A DNA stretch of 44,581 bases from Candidatus Acidiferrales bacterium (GCA_030038275.1 JASHPG010000110.1:1-44581), one strand, 5' to 3'. Shown: positions 12,928-21,935, numbered from the stretch's first letter. Notes: generated by a model from the letters alone, not told the origin. Program-made: numbers and translations.

Positions 12928-13160
12928 GGGATTTTGCGGCGAGCGCCGCGTTCGCGGCGCTGATCGACGGGCGCCAGCAAGCGAGTAACCGCGGATCGCG
13001 CTGCCGCAAGCTCCGGCTTTCGCGCGAGGAATCGAGGCGCCGGTCGATGGCGGGAATGCGCCGGCGCGAGGAAATCAACCGCGCGAACGCGATGGCGTTC
13101 ATCGCCGAGCATCCCGCGCGGCAGGCCGAATACGAGCGCCGGAATGGGAGGGCGTCGTAG
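12924..13160 (+). CDS. Basic hypothetical protein
   Basis: 78 residues from a GTG overlapping the previous stop. Very Arg-rich (SREESRRRSMAGMRRREE) with a helical C-terminus (AMAFIAEHPARQAEYERR). Possibly nucleic-acid binding. The stop overlaps the next GTG by one base. Confidence 0.5.
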   Translation: MRDFAASAAFAALIDGRQQASNRGSRCRKLRLSREESRRRSMAGMRRREEINRANAMAFIAEHPARQAEYERRNGRAS

Positions 13161-13693
13161 TGGCGGCGCCAGGCGAATGGTTCGCGGAGCTGGGGAACGA
13201 ACGGACCTGCTCCGAGCTGGGCACGAGCGTCTACCTCCTGTTGTGGCTGCGCGCGGATGAAACCCACAAGCGCGGCCCGATCACCTACCGCTACATCGCC
13301 GCGCGCTCGGGTTTTAACGAACGCACCATCGAGCGTTGGGTTCGCGCGCTGCGCCACGCCGGATGGATTCGCGTGGACGCGGCCTGGAACGGCCTCCACG
13401 TGCGCTTGCGGTCGAAATTCGCGCCCGGACCGGCGCAAGAATCGGACTACGAGGAAATCCGCAGTTATGGCTGGCAGCGGGCCCCGAAGTCGCCCAGCGC
13501 CGAAATGGAAGAGGACGCGTTCGCGGGGCGCGGTCGCGACCCTCGCGAGCCGGGATCGCTGCACTTGACTCGCGCCCGCTCCGACGCCGATCCCGAATTC
13601 GTGGTCGAGACTTCGCGCGGGCGCCGCACCGAATACCTGCACGACAGCGATCCTCCCATGGAGCGCTCGAACGCGAAAGCGGGGACGGCGTGA
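13160..13693 (+). CDS. Winged helix-turn-helix protein
   Basis: 177 residues. Residues about 20-85 (SVYLLLWLRADE, ITYRYIAARSGFNERTIERW, LRHAGWIRVDA) form a winged helix like that of the protein at 7139. The rest is charged and low-complexity. Candidate regulator of the late genes or a terminase-associated DNA-binding protein; position before the small and large terminase fits either. Starts at GTG, one base overlapping the upstream stop. Confidence 0.6.
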   Translation: MAAPGEWFAELGNERTCSELGTSVYLLLWLRADETHKRGPITYRYIAARSGFNERTIERWVRALRHAGWIRVDAAWNGLHVRLRSKFAPGPAQESDYEEIRSYGWQRAPKSPSAEMEEDAFAGRGRDPREPGSLHLTRARSDADPEFVVETSRGRRTEYLHDSDPPMERSNAKAGTA

Positions 13694-13872
13694 CGCGCCA
13701 AATTGGCGAACGCGAGCGAATCATCGACGGCCGCGCGGTGCGGGTGCGCGTCATGCAGGCGCGCGAGCCAGGCGCGGCCGAGCGCGAAACGCAGCGGACG
13801 CGGGACGATTCGCGGCGGCCGTGGCAGCGCTGGCAACACGGACTGACGTCGCGAGGCGCGCGCGAGCGATAA
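13690..13872 (+). CDS. Small basic hypothetical protein
   Basis: 60 residues, GTGA overlap with the previous gene and directly followed by the next ATG. Highly charged (RQIGERERIIDGRAVRVRVM then QRTRDDSRRPWQRWQ). No family recognised; support is mainly positional. Confidence 0.45.
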   Translation: MTRQIGERERIIDGRAVRVRVMQAREPGAAERETQRTRDDSRRPWQRWQHGLTSRGARER

Positions 13873-14181
13873 ATGGCTCGCGGAGGGAAACGGGCGGGCG
13901 CGGGACGCAAGGCCGGGGTAAAGCCCGCGCCGCTCGCCGACAAATCGTGCGCGGCGCGGTTGCTCGACGCGCTCAACCGTGCGGCGCGCGAAAACGACGA
14001 TTACGAAGTCCGGCAGTGGCGCGAGCTGACCGAGGCGCGCGAACTGCCCACGCGTCTGCGCGCGCGGGCTTACCTCTACGACAAGCGCGACGGAAAAGCC
14101 ACGCAGGCGATGCAGATCGGACCGGCGGACGGCAAACCCATCGAAATCGCCGTCCGCCTGGTGAAGAGCGATGGACGTTGA
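13873..14181 (+). CDS. Putative small terminase subunit
   Basis: 102 residues, beginning ARGGKRAGAGRKAG, a basic start common in phage small terminases and related DNA-binding proteins, followed by a helical body (LLDALNRAARENDDYEVRQW) and LRARAYLYDKRDGK. It overlaps the large terminase gene by 11 bases. Small subunits recognise the packaging site; a clear helix-turn-helix is not obvious, so the assignment rests on position and the N-terminus. Confidence 0.6.
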   Translation: MARGGKRAGAGRKAGVKPAPLADKSCAARLLDALNRAARENDDYEVRQWRELTEARELPTRLRARAYLYDKRDGKATQAMQIGPADGKPIEIAVRLVKSDGR

Positions 14182-15457
14182 TTTCCCGGAAAAGCTCGCT
14201 TTTCTCTTCGAGCCGCATCGCTACAAGGTGGCCAAGGGCGGGCGCTTCGGCCTCAAATCGTGGAGCTTCGCGCGGGCGCTGCTGATGATTTGCGCGCAGC
14301 CCTGCGTGCTATGGCCCGGACGCACCGAGCCGGTGCGCGTGCTCTGCGCCCGCGAAACCCAGAAATCCATCAGCGAATCGGTGCATCAGCTGCTGCAAGA
14401 TCAGATCGGGCGCCTCGGACTTGAAAGCGCCTACCGCGTGAAGCAATCGGACATCGAATGCGCGAACGGCGGCTACTTCGCCTTCGCCGGCATTCGCCAA
14501 AACGTCCAAAACATCAAGAGCTACGAGGGCTTCGATATCGCGTGGGTGGAAGAAGCGCAGGCGGTGAGCCGCAATTCCTGGAACGTGCTGATTCCCACCA
14601 TTCGGAAGGAAGGCAGCGAAATCTGGGTGTCGTTCAATCCCGACCTCGAAGCGGACGACACCAACCAGCGCTTTTCCGCGCATCCCCCTCCCGACGCGGT
14701 GGTGGCGCATACGACCTGGCGCGACAATCCGTGGCTCACGGACACGATGCGGGGGGAGATCGAATACCTGCGCGAAAAATCGCCGGACGATTACCTGCAC
14801 GTGTACGAAGGATTGTGCAAGCAGTCGGTCGAGGGCGCCGTGTATCGCGCCGAACTCGCCGCCGCGGAAAAAGAAGGGCGCCTGGCGCGCGTCCCTTACG
14901 ATCCGCAAATTCCCGTGGAGACCTACTGGGACCTCGGCTGGGGTGATAACACCTCCATCTGGTTCGCCCAGGCGCTGCCCATGGAATTCCACGTGATCGA
15001 CCATCTCAGCGGCTGCCTGCTGCCGCTGCAGCATTACGTGAAGCTGCTGCAAGAGCGTCCGTACATTTACCGCCGCCATTGGCTGCCGCACGACGCGCGC
15101 GCGCACGAGCTAGGTAGCGGCAAGAGCATCGAGGAGCAGCTCAAGGCCGTCTTCGGCGCGGACAAAGTGCGCGTGACTTCGCGGCTGTCCGTGCAGGACG
15201 GCATCGCCGCGGTGCGCGCGATCTTCCCCCGCTGCTGGTTCGACGCCGAGAAATGCGCGGACGGAATCCAGTCGCTGCGGCATTACCGCTACGAGCGCGA
15301 TGAGGATCGCGGGACGTTTCGCCGCGAACCGCTGCACGACTGGGCCAGCCACGACGCCGACGCGCTGAGAACGCTTGGGCTGGCGATCCGCTCGGCCGAG
15401 CGTCCCAAGGAACTGCCGCGCCCGCGATTCCAGCGGCCCGCGAGCGCGTGGAGCTAG
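14171..15457 (+). CDS. terL: Terminase large subunit
   Basis: 428 residues, typical length. It drives ATP-powered DNA packaging into the procapsid and cuts the DNA. The ATPase has a Walker A variant GGRFGLKS (23-30) and Walker B IAWVEE (123-128), with a coupling-type SFNPD near 165. The C-terminal RNase H-like nuclease shows DLGWGDNTS near 257 and WASHDADALR near 395. The sequence resembles the PBSX/Terminase_3 type rather than P22 gp2. The ATG at 14171 lies inside the small terminase gene. Confidence 0.93.
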   Translation: MDVDFPEKLAFLFEPHRYKVAKGGRFGLKSWSFARALLMICAQPCVLWPGRTEPVRVLCARETQKSISESVHQLLQDQIGRLGLESAYRVKQSDIECANGGYFAFAGIRQNVQNIKSYEGFDIAWVEEAQAVSRNSWNVLIPTIRKEGSEIWVSFNPDLEADDTNQRFSAHPPPDAVVAHTTWRDNPWLTDTMRGEIEYLREKSPDDYLHVYEGLCKQSVEGAVYRAELAAAEKEGRLARVPYDPQIPVETYWDLGWGDNTSIWFAQALPMEFHVIDHLSGCLLPLQHYVKLLQERPYIYRRHWLPHDARAHELGSGKSIEEQLKAVFGADKVRVTSRLSVQDGIAAVRAIFPRCWFDAEKCADGIQSLRHYRYERDEDRGTFRREPLHDWASHDADALRTLGLAIRSAERPKELPRPRFQRPASAWS

Positions 15458-15467
15458 GAGGCAGAAC

Positions 15468-15722
15468 ATGCAAGCGCATCGAGGAGTGAAATCCGTCCTG
15501 CACACCACGGGAAAATTGAACGCGGGCAAGCGCAAGCGCATTCCCAGATCGGAATTCGGGCTGCCGGGCTCGCGCAAATACCCGATGCCCGACAAATCCC
15601 ACGCCGCCAACGCCAAAGCGCGCGCCACGCAGATGGTGGAGCGCGGCAAGCTATCGTCCGCGAGCGCGGCGAGAATTCGCGCCAAAGCCGACCGCATCCT
15701 CGGCAAAGGCCATCATTCGTGA
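15468..15722 (+). CDS. DUF6582-like small phage protein
   Basis: 84 residues; the ATG at 15468 follows AGGAGG by seven bases. The core RSEFGLPGSRKYPMPDKSH followed by a helical AANAKARATQMV and RIRAKADRIL matches the DUF6582 pattern found in many phage head regions, function unknown. Very basic. The end overlaps the next GTG. Confidence 0.6.
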   Translation: MQAHRGVKSVLHTTGKLNAGKRKRIPRSEFGLPGSRKYPMPDKSHAANAKARATQMVERGKLSSASAARIRAKADRILGKGHHS

Positions 15723-15928
15723 ACCACGCGGCGAAAACGGAGCTGCCGCCCGCGCAAAAAGCTCCCCACGCCGTGGTGGCTTACGAACATCCCTCGGCCC
15801 ACGAAGGGCATCGCTGCGGGAACTGCGCGAACTTCATCCGCGCGGCTGGGGAAAAACCGCGCTGCCGCACGGTGCAAAATCCGATTCGCGCGGAGGACTG
15901 GTGCCTCCGCTACAAGGAGAAGCAATGA
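15719..15928 (+). CDS. HiPIP-like cysteine protein
   Basis: 69 residues from a GTG (GTGA overlap). Four cysteines are spaced CGNC, 12 residues, C, 12 residues, C, then LRYKEK; this resembles high-potential iron-sulfur proteins, which hold a 4Fe-4S cluster, and similar short proteins occur in phage head regions. HiPIPs are normally exported by the Tat route, but no signal peptide is present. Cluster binding is not certain; zinc is an alternative. Confidence 0.5.
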   Translation: MNHAAKTELPPAQKAPHAVVAYEHPSAHEGHRCGNCANFIRAAGEKPRCRTVQNPIRAEDWCLRYKEKQ

Positions 15929-16248
15929 GAACCTCGACCGGCGTCGTTCGTTCGGAGGAAGTGATGAAGCAGCACAAACCGGTGGTGCACCACATCGAAA
16001 TCCATCCCAAGCTCGGAGGAGGGGTGCGCGTGGAAATCCACCACAGCGAGCCGCACTTGCACGCGCCGAAGGCCAAGGAATTCGCGCCCGAGGAGGGCGA
16101 GAAATTCCACGCCCATCTGGCGAAAAATACGGGCCTTTCCTGGGAGCCGGAGGAAGAGGGCGACGACGAAAGCGCCGGCGACGAAAACGAAGTGAACGAG
16201 CCGGAAGACGCCGGCGAGCCGGAAGGCGACGAGGGCGACGACGAGTAA
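15925..16248 (+). CDS. Acidic-tailed hypothetical protein
   Basis: 107 residues, ATGA overlap, GGAG upstream. Residues 15-70 are His-rich (VVHHIEIHPKLGGGVRVEIHH, EPHLHAPKA) and likely beta; the last 40 are almost all Glu, Asp and Gly and must be disordered. The acidic tail could bind a basic partner such as the neighbouring Lys/Arg-rich proteins. Not recognised. Confidence 0.55.
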   Translation: MRTSTGVVRSEEVMKQHKPVVHHIEIHPKLGGGVRVEIHHSEPHLHAPKAKEFAPEEGEKFHAHLAKNTGLSWEPEEEGDDESAGDENEVNEPEDAGEPEGDEGDDE

Positions 16249-16470
16249 ATGCCGGTCGAGCGGTTCAAGTCGGCTCAGGCGTACCGCAAATGGAACGCCT
16301 ACCGGCACATTCACGGAATTCCCGCGCCCAACCTCGACGAAGTGGTGATCCACGGCCGCGAGCACAAGGTGAAGCATAGCGCGCTCTCCCGTCCGAAAGC
16401 CAAAGCCGAGCGAAAGCTCAAGCGCGTCGAGCGAGCGCGCCGGCACCGCGGAGTGAGGGATTTGCTCTGA
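16249..16470 (+). CDS. Basic small hypothetical protein
   Basis: 73 residues, starting directly after the upstream stop (TAAATG). N-terminal ERFKSAQAYRKWNAYRHIHG and HVKHS-like segment HKVKHSA, then a Lys/Arg-rich helix (KAKAERKLKRVERARR). Strongly basic, probably DNA- or partner-binding. It ends one base into the next gene. Confidence 0.55.
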   Translation: MPVERFKSAQAYRKWNAYRHIHGIPAPNLDEVVIHGREHKVKHSALSRPKAKAERKLKRVERARRHRGVRDLL

Positions 16471-16652
16471 TGGATTCCGATAGCGCGAACGTTTTTCTCG
16501 ACATCCAGCGCTCCCCCGAGGAAATGCGCGCGCTGATCGAGCGCCTGTGCCGCGAGGCCGTGGAGCGCGGCTACCGCGAAGGCTTCGCGCGCGGCTTCGA
16601 GACCGGCGTGGAACTGTGGGTGCGCGCGAAATCGCCCGAAAAGCATGCCTGA
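16470..16652 (+). CDS. Small helical hypothetical protein
   Basis: 60 residues, one long charged helix (EEMRALIERLCREAVERGY then FARGFETGVELWVRAK). It overlaps the portal gene by eight bases, suggesting coupled translation. Function unknown. Confidence 0.5.
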   Translation: MDSDSANVFLDIQRSPEEMRALIERLCREAVERGYREGFARGFETGVELWVRAKSPEKHA

Positions 16653-18807
16653 TTACGACGACATCGACGAATTTTCCACCGGCGAAGAGAAGCTGCTGGC
16701 GGAAATCCGCGAGCGCTTCGATTACTGCCAGGAGCAGTGGCGGGACATCCGGCAGGAAGCCAAGACGGATATGGAATACGTCTCGGGCAAACCCTGGCCG
16801 GCGCAGGAACGGCGGCGCCGGGAAGACGCGGGACGCCCCTGCCTGGTGATGGACGAAATCTCGCAATACCTCAACCAGCTCGTGAACGACGTGCGCCAGA
16901 ACAAGCGCGCCGTGAAGGTGGTGGCGCGCGGCGCGGGGGCCAACGACAAGACCGCCGAGCTGCGCGGCGACCTGATCCGCGAAATCGAGTACAAATCGAA
17001 CGCGCAAGCGGCCTACGCCACGGCTTTCGAAAACATGTGCCAGCGCAGCTACGGCGGCTGGCGCATCACGCGGCGCTACGTGAGCGACAACTCGTTCGAC
17101 CAGGAGCTGCGCATCGCGCGCATTCCCAATCCCGATTCGAGCTACCCGGACCCGGATTGCAAGGAAGCGGATTTTTCCGACGCGCGCTACTGGTTTTTGC
17201 TGGATTCGATTCCGCGCAAGGAATTCAAAAAGCGCTGGCCGAGAGCGAAGGTTACAGATTTCGACGGCGACCATCTGAAAATCGCGCCCAACTGGATCAA
17301 GGAGGACCAGATTCAGATCGCCGAATACTGGCGCGTGGAGATCGCCGAACGCGAGCTGTTGCAGGTGAAGGGGGCGGAAGGACGGCCGCTCGCGATGTTC
17401 GCGGACGAAATGCCCGAGGACGCCGAGCCGGAAATCGTCAACCGCAGGACGGTGAACCAGCGGCGGGTGATGCAGTACATCACCAACGGGGTGGAAATCC
17501 TGGAGGAGAACGAGGAGCCGGGGCGCTACATCCCCATCGTATGGCTGGCCGGCAAGGAACTGTACCTTTCAGGCGACACCGGCCCGCGGCGCGTGTGGAT
17601 GAGCCTGATCCGCCTGGCGCGCGATCCGCAGATGCTGGTTAATTACTACCGCACCTCGGAGGCGGAAGTGGTGGGCATGACGCCGAAGACGCCTTGGATC
17701 GGCGCGGTGGGACAATTCCACAATCCCGACGCGTGGCAGAACGCCAACACCACTCCAGTCGCCTACCTCGAATACAACCCCACCACCGAATCGACGGGCG
17801 CGCAAACGCTCGGGCCTCCGCAGCGGCAATTGTACGTCCCGCAGATCGCCCCGCTCGAAATGGGGGCGGAATCGGCGCGGCGCGCGGTGCAAGCGGCCAT
17901 GGGACTGACCGCGCTGCCCACCAACGCGCAGAAGCTCAACGACAAATCGGGGGTGGCGCTCGAGGAAATCGACGCGAACGAGGACCGCGGCTCGTTCCAT
18001 TTCATCGACAACTACGAAATGGCGCTCGAACACTCGGGGCGCATCCTGAACGACTTGATCCCTCACGTTTACGACGGTGCGCGCGAAGTGGGCATTCGCA
18101 AGCGCGACGATTCGCACGCGAGCGTGAAGATAAACCAGCCATCGGTTGACGAGGGGGGACGCCCGCAATTCCTGGACCTGACGTCCGGCGAGCACGAAGT
18201 GACCATCACCACGGGCCCGAGCTTTCAGAGCGAGCGCGATGCGGCCAACGAGTTCGTGGACACGATGGTGCCGCAACTCGAAGGATTGCCGATCGACCCC
18301 GGCGTGAAGGCGAAACTGCTGGCGCTGCTGATCAAGGTGAAGGACATCGGGCCGCTCGGCGACGAGATGGCCGAAATGCTCGCGCCGCCGAACGCGCAAG
18401 CGGCCCTGCAGGCGCAGATGCAGCAGCTCGGGCAGCAGAACCAGACCTACCAGACGCTGATCGCCCAGCTGCAGGCGGAGAACCAGAAACTGTACGCCGA
18501 GAAGAACGGCAAGATCGTGGACAACGAATACGCGCTGAAGCTCGCGGCGATCAACAACGACGTGAAGATCCTGATCGCGGAGATCGAGGCCAAGGCGCAG
18601 TCGGAAAGCGAGCGCGCGCAAATGTACAAGGAGTATTGGATCGAGCAGCACGGCGCGGCGCACGAAATCGCCATGCAGACCACGCAGAACGCGCACGACG
18701 CGGAGATGGCCCAGCAGGCGCGCCAGCAGCTCGCCGCGCAGCAGCAACAGCAGCTCCAGGCTTCGGCGCCGGGAAATAACGGTGCTAGCGGAGGAAATAA
18801 TGGCTGA
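16645..18807 (+). CDS. P22-type portal protein
   Basis: 720 residues, close to the 725 of P22 gp1. It forms the dodecameric ring at the packaging vertex. The N-terminal region (FDYCQEQWRDIRQEAKTDM, YLNQLVNDVRQNKRAVKV, PDPDCKEADFSDARYWF) follows the P22 portal pattern, with WLAG and MSLIRLARDPQ further on. The last 130 residues are a Gln-rich coiled-coil (QMQQLGQQNQTYQTLIAQL), matching the helical barrel that extends into the capsid in P22. Confidence 0.9.
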   Translation: MPDYDDIDEFSTGEEKLLAEIRERFDYCQEQWRDIRQEAKTDMEYVSGKPWPAQERRRREDAGRPCLVMDEISQYLNQLVNDVRQNKRAVKVVARGAGANDKTAELRGDLIREIEYKSNAQAAYATAFENMCQRSYGGWRITRRYVSDNSFDQELRIARIPNPDSSYPDPDCKEADFSDARYWFLLDSIPRKEFKKRWPRAKVTDFDGDHLKIAPNWIKEDQIQIAEYWRVEIAERELLQVKGAEGRPLAMFADEMPEDAEPEIVNRRTVNQRRVMQYITNGVEILEENEEPGRYIPIVWLAGKELYLSGDTGPRRVWMSLIRLARDPQMLVNYYRTSEAEVVGMTPKTPWIGAVGQFHNPDAWQNANTTPVAYLEYNPTTESTGAQTLGPPQRQLYVPQIAPLEMGAESARRAVQAAMGLTALPTNAQKLNDKSGVALEEIDANEDRGSFHFIDNYEMALEHSGRILNDLIPHVYDGAREVGIRKRDDSHASVKINQPSVDEGGRPQFLDLTSGEHEVTITTGPSFQSERDAANEFVDTMVPQLEGLPIDPGVKAKLLALLIKVKDIGPLGDEMAEMLAPPNAQAALQAQMQQLGQQNQTYQTLIAQLQAENQKLYAEKNGKIVDNEYALKLAAINNDVKILIAEIEAKAQSESERAQMYKEYWIEQHGAAHEIAMQTTQNAHDAEMAQQARQQLAAQQQQQLQASAPGNNGASGGNNG

Positions 18808-19726
18808 CGAATCGACGACGCAAACCGTGGAAGTACCGGGGCCGCGTCCGCTCGAATCGCTTTCGCCCACGCAATACGAGAAGTGGCGGACGACCGGCGA
18901 AATTCCCGAGGAAGGACCGGGCGAAAAGAAAGAAGACGCCCCCGCGCAACCGGCGCCGAAACGCGAGGCAAAAAAAGAGTCCAGTCCCGGCAAGCTCGGC
19001 TACGCCGATCTGCGCCGCCGCGTCCGCGAACTGGAGGCGGAGAACGAGCAATTGCGCGCTCCCGCGGCGCCCCCGGAGACGCGCGAGGAACCGGCCGCGG
19101 CGAAACCACAAACCACCGAACGCGCGAAACCCCAGCCGGCCGACCGCGACAAGGACGGCAAGGCGAAATACGCGAGCTACGAGGAATACCTCGAGGATTT
19201 GGCCGACTGGAAAGCCGAGCAGCGCCTGAAGGTCTACGAAAGCGAGCAGGCGGAAAAGCAGCGCGCCGCCGGCGTGGCGCGGGAGAACCGCCGCATCGAG
19301 CAATTCTGGAACGAACGCGTGGACAAAGCGCGCGCGCGCTACCAGGACTTCGACGCCGCGCTCGACCCTAAAAACGGGCCCGCGGCGGACATCGCGCCGG
19401 GCTCGGTGGTCGATCAATGGATCTTGCAGAGTCCGCAAGGCGCGGACCTGCTCTATTTCTTTTCGCAAAATCGCGCGGACTTACGGCGCCTGGCGCGCCT
19501 CCATCCCGTGGACGCGGCGCGAGAGCTCGCCGCCATCGAAGCGGCCATGGAAGACGAACGCCACGCGCAAAAAACCGCGCGCACCACGAAAGCGCCTCCG
19601 CCCAGCCGGGAAATCGGCGGCCGGGGAACGGCGGCGGTGGATGACGTGACGAAAGCCGTGGCAGATGACGATGTGGGTGGGTACATCGCCGCGATGAATC
19701 GCAGGGAAATCGCCAGGAAAAAGTAG
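18800..19726 (+). CDS. Scaffolding protein
   Basis: 308 residues (P22 gp8 has 303). The ATG follows GGAGG and overlaps the portal end. The protein is charged and mostly helical, with a Pro/Glu/Lys-rich N-terminal half (KKEDAPAQPAPKREAKKE), a coiled-coil (ADLRRRVRELEAENEQLR) and a basic C-terminus (MNRREIARKK), which in P22 contacts the coat. Position between portal and coat supports assembly scaffold. It is not expected to remain in the mature virion. Confidence 0.8.
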   Translation: MADESTTQTVEVPGPRPLESLSPTQYEKWRTTGEIPEEGPGEKKEDAPAQPAPKREAKKESSPGKLGYADLRRRVRELEAENEQLRAPAAPPETREEPAAAKPQTTERAKPQPADRDKDGKAKYASYEEYLEDLADWKAEQRLKVYESEQAEKQRAAGVARENRRIEQFWNERVDKARARYQDFDAALDPKNGPAADIAPGSVVDQWILQSPQGADLLYFFSQNRADLRRLARLHPVDAARELAAIEAAMEDERHAQKTARTTKAPPPSREIGGRGTAAVDDVTKAVADDDVGGYIAAMNRREIARKK

Positions 19727-19836
19727 GGACGGCGGGAACGATCGCCGGGTAGCGAAGCGCGAAGCCGGAAGGTAACGGTGCCGCGCCGGAGGACGGGTCT
19801 ATGCCGACAAAACTAGATCGCTAAGGAGAGCCAAAA

Positions 19837-21069
19837 GTGGCCAACCAATTCAGTTTTTCGAACTGGGTGGCGATGGAAGCGCTGCGTCTGCTGGTGAACA
19901 AGCTGGAAGTCGCGCAGTTCTTCAATACCACCTGGATGAAACAATTCGAGCAGGAATTCGCCGTGGGAGCGAGCGTGCAGGTGAAACTGCCGCAGCGCTT
20001 CACGGTGCGCAACGGACTGGGCTATCAGCCGCAACCTATCAACCGCCTCACCACCACCGTAAATTGCAACGTCGTCAAGGGCATCGACTTCGAATGGGAC
20101 TCCATCGAGAAAGCGTTGCAGATGGAGCGCTCGAACGAAGAAATCAGCGAGCAGTATCTGGAACCCGCGGCCGCGCAGCTCGCGCAGCAGGTGGATTCCG
20201 ACGCGGCGCTCTTCGCCGCGCAGAACGCCAATAACATCGTCGGCGTCCTGGGGACCGATCCTTCCTCGACCACCACGATCATGCAGGCGCGGCAGCGCCT
20301 GTTCGAACTGGCGTGCCCCTGGGGACAGGAAAAGGGCATGATCGTGCCCCCCTCGGTGAACACCGCGCTGGTTCCCGCATTGCAGTCGCTCTTCAACCCT
20401 TCGAGCGATATTTCCAAGCAGTACAAGCAGGGATCGATCGGGAAGCTAAACGGCTTCGACTGGTACGAATCGATGTCCCTCGCGCGGCTGACCGCCGGAA
20501 CGTGGCAGAACGCCGTGACCATCGACGGAGCGGGGCAATCGGGCGCGAGCCTGCTGCTCAACTGCACCGACGGCGACACCTTCAACCAGGGCGACGTTTT
20601 CCAAATCGCCAACGTCCACCAGGTGAACCCCATGACCCGCTCGGTGCTCACCCCGGTGCTCAAGCAGTTCGTGGTGACCGGCAACGTGATCGCGACGGGA
20701 ACCACCGTGACGGTCCCCATTTCGCCGGCGATCTACGGGCCCGGAAGCCAATACCAGAACGTCGATTCGCTGCCGGCCGCCTCCGCGGCGCTGACGCTTT
20801 ATCCCGGCACCTCGTCGCCGAACGGACTTTCCGGCGCGCAAGCCCTGGCCATCCATCCCGACGCTTTCGCGATGGTGAGCGTGAAGCTCGAATCGCCGGA
20901 AGCCGTCGAGATCATCAGCCAGAAGCGCGACCCCAAGACCGGCATAGCGCTGCGCTACATCCGGGCGTTCGATCCGGTGGAGTCGCGCATGATCAACCGT
21001 TGGGACATGGTGTACGGCTTTGGCGCCATGTATCCCGACAATTGCTGCGTACGTTTGCTCTGCGCCTAG
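19837..21069 (+). CDS. P22-like major capsid protein
   Basis: 410 residues (P22 coat 430). Starts at a GTG after AAGGAG. The N-terminus (FSNWVAMEALRLLVNKLEVAQ, FNTTWMKQFEQEFAVGASVQV, LPQRFTVRNG) follows the P22 coat pattern with its N-arm and E-loop, and the end GFGAMYPDNCCVRLLCA carries three cysteines. A 110-bp untranslated gap precedes it, the longest in this part of the late operon; no promoter or terminator was clear there. It would form the icosahedral shell with the scaffold above. Confidence 0.88.
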   Translation: MANQFSFSNWVAMEALRLLVNKLEVAQFFNTTWMKQFEQEFAVGASVQVKLPQRFTVRNGLGYQPQPINRLTTTVNCNVVKGIDFEWDSIEKALQMERSNEEISEQYLEPAAAQLAQQVDSDAALFAAQNANNIVGVLGTDPSSTTTIMQARQRLFELACPWGQEKGMIVPPSVNTALVPALQSLFNPSSDISKQYKQGSIGKLNGFDWYESMSLARLTAGTWQNAVTIDGAGQSGASLLLNCTDGDTFNQGDVFQIANVHQVNPMTRSVLTPVLKQFVVTGNVIATGTTVTVPISPAIYGPGSQYQNVDSLPAASAALTLYPGTSSPNGLSGAQALAIHPDAFAMVSVKLESPEAVEIISQKRDPKTGIALRYIRAFDPVESRMINRWDMVYGFGAMYPDNCCVRLLCA

Positions 21070-21098
21070 CGCCGACAAAGCGAGGAGAAAAGACGAAC

Positions 21099-21878
21099 AT
21101 GAAAATCAAAAACCTGTTTTTGGCGCTGGCGTTCGCGGGCTTGTTTCCGCTGGCCGCCTACGCGCAGCTGTACACGCTTTCTCAGACCACTCTTTCGGCG
21201 GCGATTTCCGACGGGCAGACCACCTTCGCGGTGGCCAGCCTCACGGGCATCACCGTGCAGACCAACACCAACGCCACCGACATCTACATCGACCGCGAGC
21301 TGATGCAGGTGACCGCCGTGAACTCGACGACCGACACGGTGACGGTGATTCGCGGGGTGAGCGGGACGCAAGCCGCCGCGCACGCCTCGGGCGATATGGT
21401 GCTCGCCGGACCTCCGGCGGCATTCATCAATTACGATCCCGAGGGCGCGTGCAGCGGCACCGCTCCGACAACTCCCACGATGGCGGTGCCGGCGGCTCCG
21501 ACGATCAACACGCGGACGGGAGCGCAGTGGCTCTGCTCGACCGTAAGCGGCAAATGGATTCCGGGATTCAATAATCCCGGACTTTCGGGCACTCCACAAA
21601 CCGAATCCGCGTCCGTGACGGGCGGCACGATCACTCCTTCAGGTCCTCTCGCGCAGTTCACCGGCACAACCGAACTCGAAACGATCAACGTGCCGACAGG
21701 ATGCGGCGGCAACGGCAGCTGCTCGGTAACGCTCATCTTCAGCGGCAGCAGCTCGGGCCTCACATGGGGCACATCGGGGAATATCGCCGCGGCAGGAACC
21801 GCCACGACGACCAAATCAAGCGTGACATTCGTATGGGACGCGACCCTATCGAAGTGGATCCCGTCACGGCTGGCATAA
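21099..21878 (+). CDS. Probable virion accessory protein with Sec signal peptide
   Basis: 259 residues. A signal peptide (MKIKNLFLALAFAGLFPLA, cleavage after AYA) precedes beta-rich sequence. Residues about 25-110 (TTFAVASLTGITVQ, TDTVTVIRGVSGTQAAAH, GDMVLAGPPAAF) resemble a decoration-type domain; the C-terminal 100 residues (GCGGNGSCSVTLIFSGSSS, SSVTFVWDATLSKWI) look like a small carbohydrate-binding or jelly-roll module. A signal peptide on a gene between coat and gp4 is unusual. GAGGAG lies upstream of the ATG. Confidence 0.6.
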   Translation: MKIKNLFLALAFAGLFPLAAYAQLYTLSQTTLSAAISDGQTTFAVASLTGITVQTNTNATDIYIDRELMQVTAVNSTTDTVTVIRGVSGTQAAAHASGDMVLAGPPAAFINYDPEGACSGTAPTTPTMAVPAAPTINTRTGAQWLCSTVSGKWIPGFNNPGLSGTPQTESASVTGGTITPSGPLAQFTGTTELETINVPTGCGGNGSCSVTLIFSGSSSGLTWGTSGNIAAAGTATTTKSSVTFVWDATLSKWIPSRLA

Positions 21879-21894
21879 CGCTCTAGCTCGCTTC

Positions 21895-21935
21895 GGCCGC
21901 TGAGCGCCTGCCTGCGCAGGCAGGCATCAGCGGCC
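21895..21935. repeat. Strong 41-bp hairpin, REP-like
   Basis: Outer arms GGCCGCTGA/TCAGCGGCC enclose a perfect 20-bp palindrome (GCCTGCCTGC/GCAGGCAGGC, 21906-21925). It lies in the 113-bp gap between the signal-peptide gene and the gp4-like gene. No T run follows. It could pause transcription, protect mRNA 3' ends, or be an inserted REP-like element. Confidence 0.7.

Noticed and set aside
15910-17274. Leftward frame of 454 codons over the head genes
   Set aside because: It is antisense to the portal and four overlapping small genes; its His/Arg/Leu/Val-rich, low-complexity translation is typical of GC-rich shadows.
19727-19836. Riboswitch or small RNA before the coat gene
   Set aside because: GC-rich with some pairing, but no recognised structure or promoter; probably a plain leader.
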